Source: Pseudoalteromonas sp049257235
Lineage (GTDB): Bacteria; Pseudomonadota; Gammaproteobacteria; Enterobacterales; Alteromonadaceae
Assembly: GCF_049257235.1 (NCBI RefSeq)
Contig: NZ_JBMMUF010000006.1
Location: 1-64,000 of the forward strand
Reading direction: 5' to 3'
Length of the DNA: 64,000 nt
Below, piece after piece: positions 30,350 through 37,074 of this stretch; position 1 is the first letter of the stretch; every line of letters starts with the position of its first letter. The notes under the pieces are model-generated. The model was given only the letters and a program-made list of their open reading frames with translations. It ran no database searches and was not told the origin of the DNA. A program made the position numbers and the translations under genes.

Positions 30350-31234
30350 TTAATAGGCATATTGCACTAACTCTTCATAAGTGACCCAGTATTTGGGATT
30401 TAGAGTTGGGGCGTTATCAGGCAAGACTGGGTTACGCAATTCCACTAATGTTCTACCCTCCACGTGCGCCATGCGCAAGGCGTCTTTATGAATGGGGTGA
30501 CTGAACAGCATCTGTCTGAGCTCCCCGGAGTCAACCATCTGATTAAGTCCCCATTCTATACGCTCAGCCAATTCAGTGTTGCCCTTGCGGACAAAAAAGT
30601 AGGTTGCCGTGGGGTAGTACAACATCCACTTACGCTCCAACGCTAAAGTATGATTTTTATCGAGATCATTGAGCTCTCTACCCACTTCTGTGACCCCTCT
30701 AGGAAAGTAATCATAATGGCTTCGCGCCAAGAGTTTATACATTTTGTCGCGCCAACTAACACCGTGCACATTAAAACCATTGGCTTGTAAAATCTCAGTA
30801 TCGGGCCAGTCATGCCCCTGAATGGCAAGCAGCTTCTTCAACTCGGCTATATCTTCTATTTCAGCGAATCGAGCTTGATCCGCACTTTTGATAACAAACA
30901 CCCGAAAGCCAATCAGTCCCATAGTGACAGGAATTCGAATAGGTAAAGCCTTATTCTCTCGCGTGCGCGAGGTCATAGACCACATCAAATCAATTTCACC
31001 CGTATCGAGCGCCCGAAACTGCCGCCCTTGCAACATCGGCGTAGGTAGTGCTTCAAGTTCCACATCACCAAATTTCTCATTGGAAATGGCAACAGCACGC
31101 CTGAGTACCGATGCTACGTAACTTTTATCCTTGGCATCGTTCCCATAGAAAGGCTCTATGTAACGTATTGTTTGTGTCGAGTAGGCGGCCTGTGCCAACA
31201 AGCAACAGACTGCAAATAAAACGATGCGGACCAT
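30350..31234 (-). CDS. Periplasmic solute-binding-protein-like protein
   Basis: A 294-residue secreted protein with a signal peptide ending near AAYST (residues 1-20) and one extracytoplasmic domain resembling bacterial family 3 solute-binding proteins (TQTIRYIEPFYGNDAKDKSY, LDTGEIDLMWSMTS, NTELAERIEWGLNQMVDSGEL). No transporter genes are adjacent, so it may be a sensor-type or orphan binding protein. It is followed by the frameshifted paralogue at 29391-30292, with which it shares dense identity such as GHDWPDT and DYFPRG. Ligand unknown. Confidence 0.75.
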   Translation of the reverse strand: MVRIVLFAVCCLLAQAAYSTQTIRYIEPFYGNDAKDKSYVASVLRRAVAISNEKFGDVELEALPTPMLQGRQFRALDTGEIDLMWSMTSRTRENKALPIRIPVTMGLIGFRVFVIKSADQARFAEIEDIAELKKLLAIQGHDWPDTEILQANGFNVHGVSWRDKMYKLLARSHYDYFPRGVTEVGRELNDLDKNHTLALERKWMLYYPTATYFFVRKGNTELAERIEWGLNQMVDSGELRQMLFSHPIHKDALRMAHVEGRTLVELRNPVLPDNAPTLNPKYWVTYEELVQYAY

Positions 31235-31364
31235 AAAATAAATGCGCTCAAAATATATACTTCAAGTGTAGGACGCAAATGCATGTTAAGCCACTCAACA
31301 CCTAGGTAGCTGTAGATAATTATGATTTAAAAAGAGGGAGTTATGTGATTAGTAGGCAGAAAGT

Positions 31365-31394
31365 AAAAAGCCCCAGCAATTGCCGGGGCTTTTT
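31365..31394 (-). terminator. Terminator of the S10 operon
   Basis: AAAAAGCCCC and GGGGCTTTTT arms enclose a 10-nt loop, 25 bp after the rpsQ stop on the minus strand. It ends the operon at rpsQ, with no spc genes following. Confidence 0.9.
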
Positions 31395-31419
31395 CGGTCC
31401 GAATAGACTTAATTAAAAA

Positions 31420-31677
31420 TTAAGCTTTCTTTGGACGCTCAACAACGTCTACTAGTGTCCAAGACTTAGTCTTAGAGATAGGAGCACATTCACGAATAGT
31501 AACTGTGTCGCCTGTCATAGCAGTGTTGTTCTCATCATGTACGTGCAACTTAGTAGTACGCTTCATGAATTTACCGTATACCGGGTGCTTCACGTAACGT
31601 GCCACAGCAACAGTGAAAGACTTGTCCATCTTGTCGCTGATTACACGGCCTTGTAGAGTACGGATCTTATCGCTCAT
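31420..31677 (-). CDS. rpsQ: 30S ribosomal protein S17
   Basis: S17 is a primary 16S rRNA 5'-domain binder. The 85-residue OB-fold protein starts MSDKIRTLQGRVISDKMDKS and has VARYVKHPVYGKFMKRTTK and the conserved HDE and GDTV segments. Its ATG overlaps the rpmC stop by one base. Last gene of the S10 operon; in most gammaproteobacteria rplN (spc operon) follows, but here a terminator does. Confidence 0.97.
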   Translation of the reverse strand: MSDKIRTLQGRVISDKMDKSFTVAVARYVKHPVYGKFMKRTTKLHVHDENNTAMTGDTVTIRECAPISKTKSWTLVDVVERPKKA

Positions 31678-31868
31678 TATGCACCTGCCTTCTGGTTAAT
31701 AACCGTTTTAACACGCGCGATATCGCGACGTACTTTACGTAGCAAATGAGATTGAGCTAGCTGACCTGTGCTCGCTTGCATGCGCAGGTTAAACTGCTCA
31801 CGAAGAAGCTCAATAAGTTCAGCGTTTAGCTCTTCTACGCTTTTATCTTTAAGTTCGCTAGCTTTCAT
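31677..31868 (-). CDS. rpmC: 50S ribosomal protein L29
   Basis: L29 lies near the peptide exit tunnel by L23. The 63-residue two-helix protein (MKASELKDKSVEELNAELIE, then LLREQFNLRMQASTGQL) has the E. coli length. It overlaps rplP and rpsQ by single bases at its two ends, indicating tight translational coupling. Confidence 0.97.
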   Translation of the reverse strand: MKASELKDKSVEELNAELIELLREQFNLRMQASTGQLAQSHLLRKVRRDIARVKTVINQKAGA

Positions 31869-32281
31869 TACATCACCGTCCGAGTTACAAAAGTGGTTTT
31901 GAATGGTAATTTACGAGACGCTAGGTTGAATGCTTCACGAGCAAGCTCTTCTGAAACACCTTCCATTTCGTAAAGTACTTTACCAGGCTGAATTTCAGCA
32001 ACCCAGTATTCAACAGAACCTTTACCTTTACCCATACGAACTTCAAGCGGCTTTTCAGTGATTGGCTTGTCTGGGAATACACGGATCCAGATTTTACCCT
32101 GACGCTTGATGTGACGTGTCATAGCACGACGAGCTGCTTCGATTTGACGAGCAGTCATACGGCCACGACCAGTAGCCTTAAGACCGAAAGTACCGAAGCT
32201 TACTTTGTTACCGTTTTGCGCAAGACCACGGTTGCGGCCTTTGTGCACTTTACGGAATTTTGTACGTTTTGGCTGTAACAT
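31868..32281 (-). CDS. rplP: 50S ribosomal protein L16
   Basis: L16 organises 23S rRNA around the A site and peptidyltransferase centre. The 137-residue protein starts MLQPKRTKFRKVHKGRNRG and carries RGRMTARQIEAARRAMTRH and the MGKGKGSVEYWVA loop. The arginine near residue 81 hydroxylated in E. coli L16 lies in this loop region (VRMGKGKG). 12 bp separate it from rpsC. Confidence 0.98.
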   Translation of the reverse strand: MLQPKRTKFRKVHKGRNRGLAQNGNKVSFGTFGLKATGRGRMTARQIEAARRAMTRHIKRQGKIWIRVFPDKPITEKPLEVRMGKGKGSVEYWVAEIQPGKVLYEMEGVSEELAREAFNLASRKLPFKTTFVTRTVM

Positions 32282-32293
32282 TATTCGCTACTC

Positions 32294-32995
32294 CTACTTA
32301 GCACTTTTCTTGGCTTTCTTCGGGCCACGTTTAGCAGGCTTCTCTTGCTCTTGTACTAGTGGAAGACCACCAATAACTTCGCCTTTGAAGATCCATACTT
32401 TAACACCGATGATGCCGTAAGTGGTTGAAGCTTCAGAAGTTGCGTAATCGATATCAGCACGAAGAGTGTGTAGAGGTACACGACCTTCACGGTACCACTC
32501 AGAACGTGCGATTTCTGCGCCGCCTAGACGACCGCTTACTTCAACTTTGATACCTTTTGCACCAAGGCGCATTGCATTTTGTACCGAACGCTTCATAGCG
32601 CGACGGAACATAACACGACGCTCTAGCTGTGACGCAATACCGTCAGCTACTAGTTGTGCATCAAGTTCTGGCTTACGTACTTCCGCAATATTGATTTGCG
32701 CAGGTACACCAGCGATCTTTGTTACAGCTTGACGTAGCTTTTCAACGTCTTCGCCTTTTTTACCGATAACAACACCAGGACGAGCTGTGTGAATTGTTAC
32801 ACGGATAGATTTTGCTGGGCGCTCGATAACGATTTTAGCTACAGAAGCGTTCTTAAGTTCCTTAGTAAGGTAAGAACGTACTTTGTGATCGCCAAAAAGC
32901 TGCTCAGAATAATCTTTTGTATTCGCGTACCAGGTAGAAACCCAAGGTTTAGAGATACCTAGGCGAATACCAGTAGGATGAACTTTTTGTCCCAT
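32294..32995 (-). CDS. rpsC: 30S ribosomal protein S3
   Basis: S3 lines the mRNA entry channel and helps unwind mRNA. The 233-residue length equals that of E. coli. It starts MGQKVHPTGIRLGI, has the KH-domain GXXG in GVVIGKKGEDVEKLR, and the C-terminal domain with YGIIGVKVWIFKGEV and a Lys-rich end. It sits 12 bp after rplV in the operon. Confidence 0.98.
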   Translation of the reverse strand: MGQKVHPTGIRLGISKPWVSTWYANTKDYSEQLFGDHKVRSYLTKELKNASVAKIVIERPAKSIRVTIHTARPGVVIGKKGEDVEKLRQAVTKIAGVPAQINIAEVRKPELDAQLVADGIASQLERRVMFRRAMKRSVQNAMRLGAKGIKVEVSGRLGGAEIARSEWYREGRVPLHTLRADIDYATSEASTTYGIIGVKVWIFKGEVIGGLPLVQEQEKPAKRGPKKAKKSAK

Positions 32996-33007
32996 TACTT
33001 ATATCTC

Positions 33008-33340
33008 CTAGTTATCCGAAACCACAACAGTGATGTGGCTTGTACGCTTAAGGATGCGGTCAGCGCGTCCTTTAGCACGAGGCATGATGCGTTTCATTGT
33101 AGGACCTTCGTCTACAAATACTTTCGCTACTACAAGCTCATCAATGTCAGCACCTTCGTTGTGCTCCGCGTTCGCGATAGCAGACTCAAGTACTTTCTTA
33201 ACTAATGCAGCCGCTTTCTTAGGGCTGTACGCCAGGATTTCTAGGGCGCGATCTACCGGTAGTCCACGGATTTGGTCTGCAACTAGACGTGCTTTTTGCG
33301 CCGAACCAGAGGCGAATTTGTGTTTAGCTAATGCTTCCAT
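33008..33340 (-). CDS. rplV: 50S ribosomal protein L22
   Basis: L22 reaches into the exit tunnel with its beta-hairpin, a macrolide-resistance hotspot. Two adjacent ATGs are present; the second (33340) is chosen because it is 5 bp from GGAGG and gives 110 residues (MEALAKHKFASGSAQKARLV), the E. coli length. The tunnel hairpin FVDEGPTMKRIMPRAKGRA looks wild type. Confidence 0.96.
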   Translation of the reverse strand: MEALAKHKFASGSAQKARLVADQIRGLPVDRALEILAYSPKKAAALVKKVLESAIANAEHNEGADIDELVVAKVFVDEGPTMKRIMPRAKGRADRILKRTSHITVVVSDN

Positions 33341-33352
33341 CATAACCTCCGA

Positions 33353-33631
33353 TTAACGTTTCTTAGCTTTCTTATCAGCAGCGTGGCCGCGATAAGTACG
33401 TGTAGGTGCGAATTCACCCAATTTGTGACCGATCATTTCGTCTGTGACAAACACAGGAACGTGCTGACGACCATTATGGACAGCGATGGTCAATCCGATC
33501 ATGTTAGGTATGATCATTGAACGACGGCTCCAAGTTTTAATTGGCTTCTTGTCACCGCTTTCCAACGCTTTCTCTACCTTCTTCAGCAAGTGCAGGTCAA
33601 TAAAAGGACCTTTCTTGAGAGAACGTGGCAT
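33353..33631 (-). CDS. rpsS: 30S ribosomal protein S19
   Basis: S19 binds the 30S head with S13 and contacts the A-site tRNA region. The 92-residue protein starts MPRSLKKGPFIDLHLLKK, contains WSRRSMIIPNMIGLTIAVHN and ends in a basic tail. It lies between rplB (16 bp) and rplV in the conserved order. Confidence 0.98.
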   Translation of the reverse strand: MPRSLKKGPFIDLHLLKKVEKALESGDKKPIKTWSRRSMIIPNMIGLTIAVHNGRQHVPVFVTDEMIGHKLGEFAPTRTYRGHAADKKAKKR

Positions 33632-33647
33632 GGCTATTCCTCAACTA

Positions 33648-34472
33648 TTATTTAGTACGACGACGTACGATGAACTTATCAGTACGCTTGTTCTTACGGG
33701 TCTTGTAACCTTTGGTTGGTACGCCCCATGGAGATACAGGGTGACGACCACCAGAAGTACGACCTTCACCACCACCGTGTGGGTGATCTACCGGGTTCAT
33801 GGCAACACCACGAACTGTCGGACGGATACCACGCCAGCGGTTTGCACCAGCTTTACCTAGTGAACGTAGCATGTGCTCAGCATTACCTACTTCACCTAGA
33901 GTAGCGCGACAGTCAGCTAGTACTTTACGAACTTCGCCTGAACGAAGACGTAGAGTCACGTATTGACCTTCACGTGCTAGGATTTGTACGTAAGCACCAG
34001 CAGAACGTGCAATCTGTGCACCTTTACCTGGTTTAAGCTCTACGTTGTGTACAGTCGAACCTACAGGCATATTGCGCATAGGTAAGGTGTTACCAGCTTT
34101 GATTGGTGCATCAACACCAGACTGGATTTGATCACCTGCTTTAAGACCTTTTGGAGCGATGATGTAACGACGCTCACCGTCTGCATAACAAACCAACGCG
34201 ATGTTCGCGCTACGGTTTGGATCATACTCTAGACGCTCTACTTTAGCTGGAATGCCATCTTTAGTGCGTTTAAAGTCAATTACGCGGTAATGATGCTTGT
34301 GACCACCACCGATATGACGAACCGTGATACGACCTTTGTTGTTACGACCACCAGTTTTAGAGTTCTTCTCTAGAAGCGGAGCGTATGGCTTACCCTTGTG
34401 TAGATCAGGGTTAACCACTTTAACGACGTGACGACGACCCGCAGAAGTTGGTTTACACTTTTGAAGTGCCAT
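33648..34472 (-). CDS. rplB: 50S ribosomal protein L2
   Basis: L2 is needed for subunit association and peptidyltransferase activity. The 274-residue protein has GRNNKGRITVRHIGGGHKHH near the N-terminus and the highly conserved C-terminal MNPVDHPHGGGEGRTSGGRH with the histidine implicated in activity. Ends with the basic KNKRTDKFIVRRRTK. Spacing to rplW is 17 bp. Confidence 0.98.
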   Translation of the reverse strand: MALQKCKPTSAGRRHVVKVVNPDLHKGKPYAPLLEKNSKTGGRNNKGRITVRHIGGGHKHHYRVIDFKRTKDGIPAKVERLEYDPNRSANIALVCYADGERRYIIAPKGLKAGDQIQSGVDAPIKAGNTLPMRNMPVGSTVHNVELKPGKGAQIARSAGAYVQILAREGQYVTLRLRSGEVRKVLADCRATLGEVGNAEHMLRSLGKAGANRWRGIRPTVRGVAMNPVDHPHGGGEGRTSGGRHPVSPWGVPTKGYKTRKNKRTDKFIVRRRTK

Positions 34473-34489
34473 AATTCTAACTCCCCTTA

Positions 34490-34792
34490 TTACTCGGCGC
34501 CGCCGACAAAGTCTAGCTCGCTACCTTCTTTAAGAGTAACGTAGGCTTTCTTCCAGTCGCTACGGCGGCCGAAACGCATACCAGTACGTTTTGTTTTACC
34601 CTTAACATTAAGTGTGCGAACACCAGTTACTTCTACTTCAAAAAGCTTTTCTACAGCTGCTTTAACTTCAGCTTTAGTTGCATCTTTTAGTACTTTGAAA
34701 ACAATCGTGTTGTTATCTTCAGCAGATACAGTGCTCTTCTCAGAGATGTGTGGAGCAAGGATTACTTTTAAAAGACGTTCTTCACGGATCAT
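34490..34792 (-). CDS. rplW: 50S ribosomal protein L23
   Basis: L23 sits at the tunnel exit and docks trigger factor and SRP. The 100-residue protein starts MIREERLLKVILAPHISEKS and has GKTKRTGMRFGRRSDWKKAYV. Its ATG overlaps the rplD stop by 4 bp (ATGA), indicating coupling. Confidence 0.98.
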   Translation of the reverse strand: MIREERLLKVILAPHISEKSTVSAEDNNTIVFKVLKDATKAEVKAAVEKLFEVEVTGVRTLNVKGKTKRTGMRFGRRSDWKKAYVTLKEGSELDFVGGAE

Positions 34793-35394
34793 GCTAGCGC
34801 CTCCTCAAGTTGCTTTACAGCACCCTTAGTCATAACAACCTTATCGAAAGCGATTAGGCTTACTGGGTCGATGCCAGCTACGTCACGTACGTCAACCTTA
34901 TATAGGTTACGAGCAGCAAGGAATAGATTCTCTTCTACTTCTTCTGTCACGATTAGTACGTCTTTAAGCTCAAGCTCTTTTAGCTTAGCTACAAGTGCTT
35001 TAGTCTTAGGAGCTTCGATACCGAAGTTCTCAACTACAACTAAACGCTCTTGACGAACAAGCTCAGATAAGATGCTTTTGATCGCACCGCGATACATCTT
35101 ACGGTTAACTTTTTGGCTGTGATCTTGCGGCTTAGCTGCAAAAGTCACACCACCGCTGCGCCAGATTGGGCTACGGATTGTACCAGCACGTGCACGGCCA
35201 GTACCTTTTTGACGCCATGGCTTCTTACCACCACCGCTTACTTCAGAACGTGTCTTCTGAGCTTTAGTACCTTGACGAGCACCTGCTGCGTAAGCAACAA
35301 CTACTTGGTGTACTAATGCTTCGTTAAACTCACGTCCAAAAGTAGCTTCGGAAACTTCAAGAGCGCCTGAAGCGTCTTTAATTGCTAATTCCAT
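34789..35394 (-). CDS. rplD: 50S ribosomal protein L4
   Basis: L4 stabilises 23S rRNA and in gammaproteobacteria represses the S10 operon through its leader. The ATG at 35394 (MELAIKDASGALEVSEATFG) gives 201 residues, equal to E. coli; a GTG one codon earlier is less likely. The tunnel loop KKPWRQKGTGRARAG is intact. The matching leader hairpin lies at 36425-36468. Confidence 0.97.
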   Translation of the reverse strand: MELAIKDASGALEVSEATFGREFNEALVHQVVVAYAAGARQGTKAQKTRSEVSGGGKKPWRQKGTGRARAGTIRSPIWRSGGVTFAAKPQDHSQKVNRKMYRGAIKSILSELVRQERLVVVENFGIEAPKTKALVAKLKELELKDVLIVTEEVEENLFLAARNLYKVDVRDVAGIDPVSLIAFDKVVMTKGAVKQLEEALA

Positions 35395-35411
35395 CACTAA
35401 ATCTCCAGGAC

Positions 35412-36047
35412 TTATGCTTTAACAGCTGGTTTAACGATAACGTCACCGCCGATAGCGCCAGGTACTGCACCTTTAACTAGAAGCAGGTTACGCTCAGCGT
35501 CAACACGTACTAGTTCTAGGTTCTGAGTAGTTACACGCTCAGCACCCATGTGACCGGCCATTTTCTTACCTTTAAACACCTTACCAGGTGATTGGTTTTG
35601 ACCGATTGAACCAGGAGCACGGTGAGACAATGAGTTACCGTGAGTTGCGTCTTGCATGCTGAAGTTCCAGCGCTTAACACCACCTTGGAAACCTTTACCT
35701 TTAGAAGTACCAGTAACGTCAACTTTGCTCACTTCGTTGAATACTTCAACAGTGATTTCGTTACCAACTTCAAAGTCGCCTTCACCGCCATTAAGACGGA
35801 ATTCCCACAGACCGCGACCCGCTTCAACGCCAGCTTTAGCGAAGTGACCCGCTGCTGGTTTGTTTACACGGCTAGCTTTTTTCTCGCCTGCGGTTACTTG
35901 AAGCGCGTTATAACCGTCTGTTGCGTCAGATTTGATCTGCGTAACACGGTTAGGAGTCGCTTCGATAACTGTCACAGGGATAGATACGCCATCTTCAGTG
36001 AAGATGCGAGTCATACCCACTTTACGACCGACTAGACCTAATGCCAT
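35412..36047 (-). CDS. rplC: 50S ribosomal protein L3
   Basis: L3 starts 50S assembly and reaches the peptidyltransferase centre. The 211-residue protein starts MALGLVGRKVGMTRIFTEDG and carries HGNSLSHRAPGSIGQNQSPG, which holds the glutamine methylated by PrmB in E. coli. Spacing to rpsJ is 27 bp and to rplD 17 bp. Confidence 0.98.
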   Translation of the reverse strand: MALGLVGRKVGMTRIFTEDGVSIPVTVIEATPNRVTQIKSDATDGYNALQVTAGEKKASRVNKPAAGHFAKAGVEAGRGLWEFRLNGGEGDFEVGNEITVEVFNEVSKVDVTGTSKGKGFQGGVKRWNFSMQDATHGNSLSHRAPGSIGQNQSPGKVFKGKKMAGHMGAERVTTQNLELVRVDAERNLLLVKGAVPGAIGGDVIVKPAVKA

Positions 36048-36074
36048 TTTCCTAAAACCTCTCTAATCTTCCGA

Positions 36075-36386
36075 TTAACCCAGGCTGATTTGAACATCAA
36101 CACCAGCAGCAAGGTCTAGGCGCATAAGAGCGTCTACAGTCTTGTCTGTTGGTTCTACGATGTCGATCAGACGTTTGTGGGTGCGGATCTCGTACTGATC
36201 ACGCGCGTCTTTGTTAACGTGCGGAGAAATCAATACTGTGAAACGTTCTTTGCGTGTAGGAAGTGGGATTGGACCACGAACCTGAGCACCTGTGCGTTTC
36301 GCTGTTTCCACAATTTCCGCCGTTGATTGGTCAATCAAACGGTGGTCAAAAGCTTTTAGGCGAATGCGAATGCGTTGATTTGACAT
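36075..36386 (-). CDS. rpsJ: 30S ribosomal protein S10 (NusE)
   Basis: S10 is a 30S head protein and, as NusE, links NusG to the ribosome or the antitermination complex. The 103-residue length is that of E. coli. It starts MSNQRIRIRLKAFDHRLIDQ and has RGPIPLPTRKERFTVLISPH. First gene of the operon, preceded by a leader of about 190 nt with promoter and attenuator. Confidence 0.98.
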   Translation of the reverse strand: MSNQRIRIRLKAFDHRLIDQSTAEIVETAKRTGAQVRGPIPLPTRKERFTVLISPHVNKDARDQYEIRTHKRLIDIVEPTDKTVDALMRLDLAAGVDVQISLG

Positions 36387-36424
36387 TCTAAAACCTCAAT
36401 TAAAAGAGCATTTAAAAAGAGCAT

Positions 36425-36468
36425 AAAAAAACACCCGAAACTTACTTACTACTAAGAAGTCGGTTGTT
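36425..36468 (-). promoter_or_regulatory. S10 leader attenuator (L4-responsive type)
   Basis: On the minus strand ACAACCGA and TCGGGTGT arms plus inner ACTT/AAGT and CTTA/TAAG pairs form a long hairpin closed by GTAG and followed by seven T residues, some 40 nt before rpsJ. It has the form and place of the terminator hairpin at which L4 halts transcription in the E. coli S10 leader. L4 control here is inferred from that parallel. Confidence 0.75.
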
Positions 36469-36582
36469 CTCTTATTTCTACCATTGAGCTCCAAATCGGA
36501 ACTCCTGTTTATGCTTGAAATCCAAGCTATATCTAACTTTCAACTACCTAGACACGAAGCCTGCGGTAAAGAAAGTCTGCGT

Positions 36583-36610
36583 ATTATAGAGAGATTGGTG
36601 ATAAATGCAA
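36583..36610 (-). promoter_or_regulatory. Promoter of the S10 operon
   Basis: TTGCAT (36610-36605) and a perfect TATAAT (36588-36583) are 16 bp apart on the minus strand. Transcription would begin near 36575, giving a leader of about 190 nt, close to the E. coli S10 leader length. Confidence 0.75.
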
Positions 36611-37074
36611 CAGTTTTTTATAACCGCCCACATAAGAATTGCCACAAAGTACACGGGACAAGGGGATGTAGGTGCAACCTAACAACGCATCGCCCTTGTC
36701 CAATGTGGCGCAGAATTCAGCCCCAGGGATTGACTAAAATTCGAGCAAGGTGCATGTGCCAACATAAAACGAATAGTTAAACAAAAGAGTTAGCAGCATG
36801 CATAGCCACAGACTACTCCATAAAAGCCACACAAATAAACCCTAAAATAGGGCCAGAACGTGAGAATTATTAAAGTGACAGGCGCGAGCGAACAAAGAGT
36901 TAATGGTCAGTCCAGTTATAAATTGATATCCTGTAGGACTGTCCGCCCAGAGATGCTATGTTGCTCAAAGCACATATAATTATCGAAGGCGGTCTGCGCA
37001 ACCCCTTTTTGTTTCTTATCCGTTATCGAGCATGGCTGCCAGCCTAGGTAATGTGTTTAAGTGAGTATTGGTCA
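36611..37074. other. Intergenic region between the S10 promoter and plsB
   Basis: About 460 bp without a supported gene. A 5-bp repeat CCCTA-AAA-TAGGG lies near 36840. No convincing plsB promoter was found; a TATAAT at 36976-36981 lacks a well-placed -35. Confidence 0.5.

Noticed and set aside
36484..36780. Plus-strand frame of 98 codons opposite the S10 leader
   Set aside because: Overlaps the S10 promoter and leader, has no ribosome site and no recognisable domain.
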